A DNA stretch of 64,000 nt. It comes from an uncultured Prevotella sp. (GTDB lineage: Bacteria > Bacteroidota > Bacteroidia > Bacteroidales > Bacteroidaceae). Positions 49,693-58,500 of the stretch are shown here, one piece after another (position 1 is the stretch's first letter; every line of letters starts with the position of its first letter). Below the pieces are notes generated by a model that did not search any database, was not told the origin of the DNA, and saw only the letters and a program-made list of their open reading frames with translations. The translations under genes were made by a program, and so were the position numbers. The stretch covers positions 49,103-113,102 of the forward strand of contig URRR01000006.1 in NCBI GenBank assembly GCA_900550365.1, written 5' to 3'.

Positions 49693-51832
49693 GAGAACTC
49701 TTCTCAAACACCTTCAGAACGTCGCATTTCGTGGTGTAAGAGTCAACGTTCTGCGGGTGCTCTTTTGCGAATTCAGCCAATGCCGCGAGAGCTTTATACT
49801 GCTGTGAGGCAGGGCGGGGGATGATGACAGTGTTATAATTCTGGTCATATGAGGCAGTGTACCACGGGTCGTAAGACATGAAGGCAAGGGCATAAAGAGC
49901 CTCATACTGCATCTTCAGGTCTGCCGACTTGGCGCATTCGTCAAGATATTCAACGGCCTTACGCGCGAAGTCAAGCTCTCCGGCACGTGCGCTGTCGTTG
50001 ACGCTGTGGCCGTAATGCGTCAGGAACCAGCAGTCGCCGTAGCACGAAGCCTGGTAATAACGTACGGCAAGCTCATAGGCCCGTATGTCTTTCTGTTCTC
50101 CCTCGCGCGCCAGGCTGTAGCTTCCCTGAAGCTGTATCATTTCCTTACAGTACTTCACTTTCAGGTTTTCCTTAGGCGTTGCCTTGCTTGGGCCGTCGGT
50201 CTCGGGGTCGTTGGGCAACTGGCGTACAAACCAACGCGGCACGCTGTAAGCCCTGTTTGCCATGTACCAGCTTATGTTCTGCTTCGCAAGATAGTCAAGC
50301 GACACGCGCTCAAGATACGGCAGAGCGTCGGCAAAGCGGCCTTCGGCCAAGTAGCGTGTGCCTATAAGGTCGTTGTAAAAATCCTTGTTGCGGTAAACCT
50401 GCTGAGCCACATAGTGCTCAAACACGTCTGCCTTGGCCGATGTGAGATAAGTATAGTAAGCCGCCAGGCTGTCAGCAGGGCATTCAGAGAGCTTCGCGAA
50501 GTACTCGTTCCATGCCGCATAGTCCTTGTTCCAGGGCCAGTCGCCGCCCCAGATAAAGCTTTCCTCAGCGTGGGCACCTTCCGTCTCAAAGAACAGTCCG
50601 TTCTCCTCCATCATGCCGTAGAGCGCGAATGCCATGTTGCTGTTGCCCTCGTTATCGTATCTCGGGGCCAGAACGTTGTAAGCGATGCGCTCCTTTACGT
50701 CAGTGTAATGGTTAGAGTATTCGTCCGAGTTGTCACGTTCCTCTTTTATTTTTCTGTCCAGCCAGCGGAACTCATCAGTCAGCCAGGCCGACAGTCCGCC
50801 GTTCAGCGGGTCTGCCGTGGCGTGCGCCAGCAGGCGTATGCAGCGTGCGTTGTCCTTCATGCGGCGGCTGCCCTTCATGTTGACGGCGGCGTCGGCACGG
50901 GTTATGGCGTCCTTATAGTCTCTCATCAGGTATCTCACCATTGCCGCAGCGCTCTGCCACAGGCAGGGTGATGACGTCTTGTGCTCTTTCAGAACGGTGT
51001 CAGCAAATCTTACAAACTCCTCAGCCTCGGCCGTCTCAACGGTGCGTGTGTCGTTGGAGCCGATGCGGAAATCACCGTCGAGGGTCTCCTGGAAGTTGTT
51101 GACAAGGTCCTGCACTAAATATAATAAGGTGTGGGCGTTAGGGTCGTCGGCATACACTTTCTTTATTCCGGCCATGTTGCGGTAGTTCTTCATGCAGTAA
51201 CGTATGCTGGCAATGTCGCCCTGTTCGGCGTAAATCTCGCATGCGGCGCGGCGCAGTCCGCTGTTAAGCAGTGCGCGGGCGTAGATGTTGCGGCACATCT
51301 CGCGCCACACTCCGCGCGGCAGCTTGGATGCCGTGGCCGTCCAGTAGAGCATGTTCGCCTTGTCGCGGCCCAGCAGCATGTTGGCGCGCATGGTCATCAG
51401 GGCGAACTGTTCGCGGCCGTGGCGTCCCTTGTAAGCCTGCGCTTCTTTCAGTATTGAGTGCATGGTGCTGTCGCGTGAGGCCAGTTCCTCTTTCGTAGGA
51501 TAGTTCCACGAGTCCATTGATATGTTGTCGCACACCTCAAGATAGGCGTCAAGCATGCTCATGTAGTCAAGCATCGGGCGGTCGTCCCTGCTCTCGGCCA
51601 GCGAGCGCAGGCGGTCGCGGTTGGCCTCATAGTAGGCGTAGCTGTCGCTCTGAGGCTCTCCGCCGTAGCGTTTCCACCAGTCGTTCATGTCTGTGGTGAA
51701 TGGCGAGTTCATTGTCTCGCGGCGGAAAACGCTGAACACGTAGGCGTTATGTGTGGGTGCCTCCGGCGCGCATGCCGGTGCTTCGGCCGACAGGCTAAGG
51801 CTTATTATCAGTGCTGTTAAAAATCTTTTCAT
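49688..51832 (-). CDS. Exported hypothetical protein, helical repeat type
   Basis: 714 residues from ATG at 51830-51832 (MKRFLTALIISLSLSAEAPA). A signal peptide ends near ACAPEAP. Starts at 51877 or 51838 would lie inside the upstream gene. The body is rich in Tyr, Ala, Arg and Leu and looks like helix-turn-helix repeats of TPR type (for example ADALPYLERVSLDYLAKQNI, KYLDECAKSADLKMQYEALY-like in 49900-49990). I do not recognise the family. It overlaps the end of the upstream lipoprotein gene by 38 nt, so the two are likely one unit, perhaps with related envelope roles. Confidence 0.8.
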   Translation of the reverse strand: MKRFLTALIISLSLSAEAPACAPEAPTHNAYVFSVFRRETMNSPFTTDMNDWWKRYGGEPQSDSYAYYEANRDRLRSLAESRDDRPMLDYMSMLDAYLEVCDNISMDSWNYPTKEELASRDSTMHSILKEAQAYKGRHGREQFALMTMRANMLLGRDKANMLYWTATASKLPRGVWREMCRNIYARALLNSGLRRAACEIYAEQGDIASIRYCMKNYRNMAGIKKVYADDPNAHTLLYLVQDLVNNFQETLDGDFRIGSNDTRTVETAEAEEFVRFADTVLKEHKTSSPCLWQSAAAMVRYLMRDYKDAITRADAAVNMKGSRRMKDNARCIRLLAHATADPLNGGLSAWLTDEFRWLDRKIKEERDNSDEYSNHYTDVKERIAYNVLAPRYDNEGNSNMAFALYGMMEENGLFFETEGAHAEESFIWGGDWPWNKDYAAWNEYFAKLSECPADSLAAYYTYLTSAKADVFEHYVAQQVYRNKDFYNDLIGTRYLAEGRFADALPYLERVSLDYLAKQNISWYMANRAYSVPRWFVRQLPNDPETDGPSKATPKENLKVKYCKEMIQLQGSYSLAREGEQKDIRAYELAVRYYQASCYGDCWFLTHYGHSVNDSARAGELDFARKAVEYLDECAKSADLKMQYEALYALAFMSYDPWYTASYDQNYNTVIIPRPASQQYKALAALAEFAKEHPQNVDSYTTKCDVLKVFEKSSH

Positions 51833-52736
51833 AGTCATCCGGTTTATATCTTGTAATGTTCTGGCCGCTGAGGTCAAACAGTATTATCTCGCTGTTGGCG
51901 TCGGCGCGTCTTGCGCTGACGGCCCTTGCGGCGTCAAGAATGTCGTTTACAGAGGGCGTGCGGGTAACGATAGAGTCGCCAGTCAGCACGGGCAGGTCGT
52001 CGTCGCGGTGCATTATGCCGACGTAGCGGCCGCCGCGGAACAGTATGCGCCAGCCGAATATGGGATAGGCCGATGCCAGCGGCAGGTCATATCCGTCAAG
52101 GTAACGCATGTAAGGGGCGGCGTCGCGCATGTCGAGAATGGGCTTCTCGCATTTCAGGTCGGTAAAGTCGCCCGTGTTATACATCATCAGCACGCCGCGG
52201 CTTACGGGCGGAGCTTCCATTGAGAGCTGGTGAAGGCGGATTGTGGCCGACACGCTTATGCCCTCGGCCCGTGCCCGTGAGCACAGCGTGCGCAGGAAGT
52301 CGAAGTAACGTTTCTCCGTGCGCCGCGTCCAGTCGCAGTCTATCTGAATCTCCTTTACGCCGCTGATGCCGTTAGTCTCGTTCATCTGCATGATGCGGTC
52401 AAGCAGCCTCCCGGCCAGCGCCGTGGTGTCGGCGGCCATGCAGTCGTTGACGATAAACACCGTCGGCACTATCTCGATGCCCTCCGGCACGGCCGAGCGG
52501 AACCTCAGTGTGGCGTTAGGCACAGGCTCGCCTGCGTCGTTAAGCACCACGTCAAAGTACCTTACGTACATTTTCCTTATGTCATGCCGGGCTATGAAGC
52601 GGGCCTTGACGCTGTCGATATCGAGCACGGTGCTCCAGTAATACATGGCACGCAGCCTGCCGCCGTCGTTCTGCCGCGAGCACGACAGTGTGAGCAGGGC
52701 CGTAAGCATGAGTGCGGCAAATGTGGTAATCTTCAT
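51795..52736 (-). CDS. Lipoprotein of unknown function, possible TIM-barrel (DUF3142-like)
   Basis: 313 residues from ATG at 52734-52736 (MKITTFAALMLTALLTLSCS, lipid Cys19); a longer frame at 52844 precedes the promoter. Sequences such as YYWSTVLDIDSVKARFIARH, EIVPTVFIVND, GVKEIQIDCDWTRRTEKRY and GVLMMYNTGDF suggest a sugar-hydrolase-like barrel with an acidic IDCDW strand end. I would compare it with DUF3142 but cannot confirm that. The promoter at 52748-52778 is near consensus. It is followed by the overlapping 714-residue gene. Confidence 0.75.
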   Translation of the reverse strand: MKITTFAALMLTALLTLSCSRQNDGGRLRAMYYWSTVLDIDSVKARFIARHDIRKMYVRYFDVVLNDAGEPVPNATLRFRSAVPEGIEIVPTVFIVNDCMAADTTALAGRLLDRIMQMNETNGISGVKEIQIDCDWTRRTEKRYFDFLRTLCSRARAEGISVSATIRLHQLSMEAPPVSRGVLMMYNTGDFTDLKCEKPILDMRDAAPYMRYLDGYDLPLASAYPIFGWRILFRGGRYVGIMHRDDDLPVLTGDSIVTRTPSVNDILDAARAVSARRADANSEIILFDLSGQNITRYKPDDYEKIFNSTDNKP

Positions 52737-52747
52737 ATTTATGTCTG

Positions 52748-52778
52748 CGAATTTAGACAAAAAAAACAACAAACGCAA
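52748..52778 (-). promoter_or_regulatory. Promoter of the unknown lipoprotein operon
   Basis: On the minus strand TTGC (52775-52778), 19 nt, then TAAATTCG (52748-52755) has one mismatch in each element. The -7 box ends 11 nt before the start codon, so the leader is short. Confidence 0.5.
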
Positions 52779-52921
52779 CTTTTTGTATGAAAAGTAGAGT
52801 ATTGGTTGTCTTCCGGATAGGCTGAAAACCGTAAGCAAAACCACATCATTTGCTTACAGTCTCGTCGTCTCCCGACATCTGTCCGGCTGACTGTTAACCG
52901 TAAAACCGACGTTTGCTTACA

Positions 52922-53016
52922 ATCTAAAAGACCGTCTTTTAGCTTGTAAAAGGCCATGTCTTATCTTCCAATATGCCACCTTTTGTCTTTCAAAAGGTGG
53001 CATATTGGAAGATAAG
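52922..53016. repeat. REP-like element, copy I (degenerate), with a 25-bp hairpin
   Basis: The first hairpin is a remnant (AAAAGACCGTCTTTTAGCTT, GTAAAAGGCCATG). The second has become a perfect 25-bp inverted repeat at 52960-52984 and 52992-53016 (arm CTTATCTTCCAATATGCCAC CTTTT) with a 7-nt loop GTCTTTC. The arm no longer resembles the AAGACGGCC unit except for CTTTT/AAAAG. It lies between divergent genes. Confidence 0.8.
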
Positions 53017-53019
53017 TAG

Positions 53020-53345
53020 AATTTAAAGAAGTTATAGAAGTTATCGCTCCCTTCGGTCGCTAAGAAGTTAAAGCCGTATGCTTTGCTAATTAAGAGTGAA
53101 GAATTAAGAATGAAGAAAAATGCGAATACCAATTAAGAGTTAAGAAGTAAGATGTAAGAAAATATGCAAATCTCAACTCTCTCCCCTCTTGGGGAGAGTC
53201 GGAGAGGGGCTTTTGTTCGCAAATAAAGCATTTGACTTTAACTCCTTAGCACCCGAAGGGAGCGATAACTCCTTTTAACTCCATTAACTACTACAATGTT
53301 TATACTGCAAAGCATATGGCTTTAACTTCTCTAACTTCTTTAACT
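53020..53345. repeat. Composite intergenic repeat before the MutS-like gene
   Basis: It contains GAAGTTATAGAAGTTATCGC TCCCTTCGGTCGCTAAGAAG, GTTAAAGCCGTATGCTTTGC, GAGTGAAG/GAATTAAG heptads, TCTCTCCCCTCTTGGGGAGA, GCATTTGACTTTAACTCCTT AGCACCCGAAGGGAGCGATA, and GCAAAGCATATGGCTTTAAC TTCTCTAACTTCTTTAAC. All are of the palindromic repeat family. No gene is seen in 52737-53450 apart from promoter-like sites. Confidence 0.75.
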
Positions 53346-53415
53346 TCTATAAATTCTAAAAACTCTTTTAACCTTTTTTACGTGCAGCATGTAACCTTGT
53401 GCCTTCTGAAAACGT

Positions 53416-53423
53416 TAAATTTG
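53416..53423 (+). promoter_or_regulatory. -7 box of the MutS-like gene
   Basis: TAAATTTG lies 27 nt before the start at 53451. A -33 TTTG with 19-nt spacing is not seen. Confidence 0.4.
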
Positions 53424-53450
53424 CAACTCAAAAAACGATTATCCGTCATT

Positions 53451-55301
53451 ATGAACACTGAATATACCACAAAGAAAGAACTCGCGGCGCACTATCAGGA
53501 GCGTTTTGCCGACTTGTCGGCACACATCGCCGTGCTGAAAAAGAAGAACCGCATGTACGTTATGCTTGAGCTGCTGACGTTCTGTCTTGCCGTCGCCGCG
53601 GCTGTGGTCTATTGTACGGCGGGCTTTGACCGGCTGGCGCTGGTGGGTGCGGCGGTCATGCTCGTAGCCTACATCTTTGTGCGCAGGGCCGATGTAGGCA
53701 ACAGCCGCAGGATAGAAGACAAGACCCGCCTGCGTGACGTTTACGCCGACGAGCTGAAGTATATGCAGGGAGACTTTACATGCTTCGGTGACGGCAAGGC
53801 ATACGTCAGCCCCGACCATGAGTTCACTTTCGATATAGACGTGTTCGGGCGGGACTCTCTTTTCAACCGCATTGACCGCACCGTGACCACCGGCGGAAGC
53901 GACGTGCTGGCCTCGTGGCTGGGCAGTCTGCTGCCCGCACGTGCCGACGTGGAGCGCCGGAGGCTGGCCGTTGACGAGCTGGCAGGCATGGAAGAGTGGC
54001 GCACGGCCTTCATGGCCATCGGCCGCAGCGGCCGTCAGGGCGGCGACGGACAGCGCGAAAGGATAGACACGGTAGCCGTGCTGCGTGCCGTAAGCTCAGT
54101 CGCGGGCATGGACATAGCCCCGAAGGCCGGCAGCCGGGCAGCCCTCGTGGCGGCGTGGGCAGCCATTATGGTTTTCATTGCGCTCATTGCGCTGGCCGTG
54201 GCAGGCGTCGTTCCCGCGTCAGTGGCTGCGGTGTGGGGCGTCGTGCAGATGTTCGCCGTCATCGGACTTAACGCCAAGGCCATACGCAACATAAGCCGAG
54301 CGGTGGAGAAACTGCACGCTCACATGCACGCATATCTCGCGCTGATGCGCCACGTAAGCGGCGGGCGCTTCCACAGCTACGAGCTTGACAGTCTGCAGAG
54401 CGGACTCGGGCGCGGCGGCGACGGTGCCCTTGCCTCGTTTGAACGGCTGTCGGCGATACTGAAAAGCCTCGACCGCCGCGGCAACTTCATAGGTCTCGTG
54501 CTGTTCAACATGTTCGCCCTGAGCGACTTTTTCCTTGTCAGGAAGTTCCTCGGCTGGCAGCGGATGTACATGGACAGCATAGCCGACTGGGTGGAATGTG
54601 TCAGCCGTATCGACGCGCTTGTGTCCATGGCGACGTTCCGTTACAACGAACCCGGCGCCGTGGAGGCCGTGGTAGAGGATAATGACAATGTGGTATATGA
54701 GGCTGCGGGGCTGTATCATCCATTCCTCGGAGACAAGGCCGTGCGCAACGATTTCACCATACGTGACGGCGAGTATTACATAATAACCGGCGCGAACATG
54801 GCCGGCAAGAGCACGTTCCTGCGCTCGGTGGGCATCAACTATGTGCTCGCCATGAACGGAATGCCCGTATTTGCGGAGCGGCTGCGCGTCTCGCCGTTCC
54901 GTCTCTTCACAAGTATGCGCACGTCTGACGACCTCAGCCGCGGCATAAGCTACTTCAACGCCGAGCTGTTGAGGCTCAAGCAGCTACTCGACGAGTGCCG
55001 ACGGCCCGGCCGCACGCTGATAATACTGGACGAAATCCTCAAGGGCACCAACTCGCTCGACAAGCTCAACGGCTCAAGACTGTTCCTGCGGGCCGTCGCC
55101 AAGCTGCCCGTAACGGGCATAATAGCCACCCACGACATTGAGCTTTCAAAAATGGAGGACGAGCAGCCGCGGCGTTTCCATAACTGGTGCTTCGAAATCG
55201 GACTGGCCGACGACATTACATATACTTATAAGATAACGCCCGGAGTGGCGCGCAACCAGAACGCCACCTTCCTGCTTAACCGCCTGCTTGAAAACGTTTA
55301 G
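53451..55301 (+). CDS. MutS-like ATPase with membrane segments
   Basis: 616 residues from ATG at 53451 (MNTEYTTKKELAAHYQERFA); an earlier ATG at 53316 would be inside repeat DNA. Two membrane segments near residues 35-77 (VMLELLTFCLAVAAAVVYC) and two near 230-272 (AAWAAIMVFIALIALAVAGV) flank a helical middle. The C-terminal domain is a MutS ATPase: Walker A Gly447-Thr455 (GANMAGKST), SMRTSDDLSRGISYFNAELL and Walker B LIILDEILKGTN. The mismatch-recognition domain I is absent, so it is not classical mismatch repair. Such MutS-related proteins are common in Bacteroidetes and have no assigned function. Confidence 0.9.
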   Translation: MNTEYTTKKELAAHYQERFADLSAHIAVLKKKNRMYVMLELLTFCLAVAAAVVYCTAGFDRLALVGAAVMLVAYIFVRRADVGNSRRIEDKTRLRDVYADELKYMQGDFTCFGDGKAYVSPDHEFTFDIDVFGRDSLFNRIDRTVTTGGSDVLASWLGSLLPARADVERRRLAVDELAGMEEWRTAFMAIGRSGRQGGDGQRERIDTVAVLRAVSSVAGMDIAPKAGSRAALVAAWAAIMVFIALIALAVAGVVPASVAAVWGVVQMFAVIGLNAKAIRNISRAVEKLHAHMHAYLALMRHVSGGRFHSYELDSLQSGLGRGGDGALASFERLSAILKSLDRRGNFIGLVLFNMFALSDFFLVRKFLGWQRMYMDSIADWVECVSRIDALVSMATFRYNEPGAVEAVVEDNDNVVYEAAGLYHPFLGDKAVRNDFTIRDGEYYIITGANMAGKSTFLRSVGINYVLAMNGMPVFAERLRVSPFRLFTSMRTSDDLSRGISYFNAELLRLKQLLDECRRPGRTLIILDEILKGTNSLDKLNGSRLFLRAVAKLPVTGIIATHDIELSKMEDEQPRRFHNWCFEIGLADDITYTYKITPGVARNQNATFLLNRLLENV

Positions 55302-55512
55302 CCGACAACAGACGGATTAACGGCCACGTTTCTCAAAATAAAATCTAAAAAACGGGCCAAAGTTTCATATTGTAATGATTTGCTGTTTATTTTGTTATAA
55401 ATAATAATTAAACGGCTATAAAATAACATGTTGTTGTAATTTTATCCCGAAGAGGTTGCAAAAAGTTAAACTATTTGCGTGCAAAAATACGGTCAAAGTG
55501 AAAGTGTTTTTG

Positions 55513-55520
55513 TAATTTTG
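55513..55520 (+). promoter_or_regulatory. Probable -7 box of gltBD
   Basis: TAATTTTG lies 52 nt before the gltB start. A TTTG at 55474-55477 is too far (35 nt) for the normal spacer. The preceding 200 bases (55302-55512) are AT-rich with no repeat element and may hold regulatory sites. Confidence 0.45.
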
Positions 55521-55572
55521 CAAGCAATTTGATATGTGATATTAGTTTTTACGACTTAAATGCAACTGAAAC

Positions 55573-58500
55573 ATGGGAAATGGATTGTATAATGCTGAGC
55601 ATGAACACGACGCGTGCGGCGTCGGTATGGTTGTCAACATTCACGGCAATAAAAGCCACGAGCTGGTTGACAACGCGCTGAAAGTGCTCGAAAACATGCG
55701 TCACCGAGGCGCTGAAGGCGCCGACAACAAGACCGGCGACGGTGCGGGTATCATGTTGCAGATACCCCACGAGTTCATACTTCTTCAGGGAATACCCGTT
55801 CCGGAGAAAGGTAAATACGGTACGGGACTTGTCTTTCTGCCTAAAGATGCCAGGCGGCAGCAGGACATCCTGAGCGTGATGATTGAGGAGATAGAGCGCG
55901 AGGGTCTGTCGCTTATGCACCTGCGCAACGTTCCTACGAACCCGGAGTGCCTCGGAGAAACGGCTCTTGAGAGTGAGCCTGACATCAAGCAGCTGTTCGT
56001 TACAGGTGTTACTGACGACCGTGTGCTTACCTTTGAGCGTACGCTTTACCTCATCCGTAAGCGCATTGAGCGCCGCATCAGCGACAAGGACTTCTACGTA
56101 TGTTCGCTGTCTTCAAAGAACATCGTATATAAAGGTATGCTGTCGAGCCTTCAGCTACGTCAGTATTTCCCTGATCTTACCAACAAATACTTCACCAGCG
56201 GTCTGGCTCTGGTCCACTCACGCTTCTCTACCAACACGTTCCCGACGTGGAGTCTGGCCCAGCCTTTCCGCCTCCTGGCACACAACGGCGAGATAAACAC
56301 CATACGCGGAAACCGCGGCTGGATGCAGGCACGTGAGAGTGTGCTCAGCTCTGACGCCCTCGGCGACATCAAGGACATATCGCCCATTGTGCAGCCGGGC
56401 ATGAGCGACTCGGCAAGTCTTGACAACGTGTTTGAGTTTTTCGTGATGTCGGGACTCTCGTTGCCCCACGCCATGGCGCTTATGGTGCCCGAGAGCTTCA
56501 ACGACAAGAATCCTATATCTGAAGACCTGAAGGCCTTCTATGAGTATCACTCTATCCTTATGGAGCCGTGGGACGGCCCTGCGGCACTGCTGTTCAGCGA
56601 CGGACGCTACGCCGGAGGCATGCTCGACCGTAACGGTCTGCGCCCCGCACGCTACACCATAACCAAGAACGACATGATGGTGGTGGCCTCTGAGGTTGGC
56701 GTTATGGACTTCGACCCCTCTGAAATAGCAGAGAAGGGCCGTCTGCAGCCGGGCAAGATACTGCTCATAGATACCCAGGAGGGCAAGATTTACTATGACG
56801 GTGAGATAAAAGAAAGGCTCGCCGCCGAGCATCCTTACCGTCAGTGGCTGTCAACGAACCGCATTCAGCTGGAGAAACTGAAGAGCGGACGTAAGGTCAG
56901 CAACGCCGTTGACGACCTTGTGCGGCATGAACTGATGTTCGGTTACGGCGCTGAGGACATCGACAACACTATCGTTCCGATGTGTGTCAACGGACAGGAG
57001 CCTACCGCGGCAATGGGCAACGACACCCCGCTGGCTGTGCTGAGCGACCGTCCGCAGGTGTTCTTCAACTACTTCAGGCAGCAGTTCGCGCAGGTTACCA
57101 ACCCCGCGATAGACTCTATCCGTGAGAGTCTCGTCATGTCACTGACCGAGTATATCGGCCGTGTAGGCTCGGGAATACTGCGCCCCGACGAGTCAAACTG
57201 CAAGATGGTGCGCCTACCTCACCCGATACTGAACAACACCCAGCTCGACATTCTTTGCAACATACGCTACAAAGGGTTCAATACCGTCAAGCTGCCGATG
57301 CTCTTTGAGTGTGCCAAAGGCGAGGACGGACTGCGCTCCGCGCTTGACGAGCTGTGCAAGAAGGCTGCCCGCAGCGTAGACGAGGGCTATAACTATATCA
57401 TTCTTTCTGACCGTGATATTGACGAGACGCATGCCGCCATACCGTCATTGCTGGCCGTCAGCGCCGTACACCATTATCTTATATCAGTAGGTAAGCGTGT
57501 GCAGACAGCGCTGATTGTGGAGAGTGGCGAGATAAGAGAGACCATGCACGCCGCCCTGTTGTTAGGTTACGGTGCGTCGGCGCTGTGCCCCTACATGGTG
57601 TTCGCTATCCTTGACGACCTCGTGAAGCGCAAGAAGGTGCAGGAAAACTACGAGACCGCTGAGGCGAATTATATCAAGGCGGTGAAGAAAGCGCTGCTTA
57701 AGATTATGGCGAAAATGGGTATTTCTACGATACGTTCATACCGCGGAGCCAAGATTTTCGAGTCAATCGGTCTGTCAGAAAGTCTCCTGAAGACTTATTT
57801 CGGCACTGAAGTGTCAACAATCGGAGGCATCGGTCTTGAGACGATAGCACGTGATGCCGTCGCAATGCATGACGCCGGATTTGCCAAAAAGACTGATACC
57901 GACTTTCTGCCGAACCTCGGTCAGTTCCATTACCGTAAGGACGGAATACGTCATGCGTGGAATCCTGAGACAATATCTACCCTCCAACTCGCCACACGTA
58001 CCGGTGACTACAAGAAATATAAGGAGTTTACGAACCTTGTGGACAACAAGGTCGACGCTATATTTATTCGTGATTTCTTTGACTTCAAGCGTGCCGCCAC
58101 GCCGCTGGACATTGACAAGGTTGAGCCGGTAAGCTCGATTGTAAAGCACTTTGTGGCAGGTGCGATGAGCTTCGGAGCGCTGAGTAAGGAGGCGCATGAG
58201 GCCATAGCTCTGGCCATGAACAAGCTCGGTACACGTTCAAATACGGGTGAAGGCGGTGAGGATAACGAGCGTTTCCACAGCCAGGTGAACGGAATATCGC
58301 TTTCAAGCAAGACAAAACAGGTGGCATCAGGACGCTTCGGAGTAACGACGGAGTATCTCGTGAATGCCGAAGAGATACAGATAAAGGTGGCACAGGGTGC
58401 TAAACCCGGTGAGGGTGGCCAGCTTCCGGGCTTCAAGGTTGACGAGGTGATAGCCAAGACACGCCATTCAATACCCGGAATATCACTCATTTCGCCTCCG

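Noticed and set aside
50006..50971. 321-codon plus-strand frame opposite the 714-residue exported protein
   Set aside because: The minus-strand frame has a signal peptide and coupled upstream gene; this one has neither.
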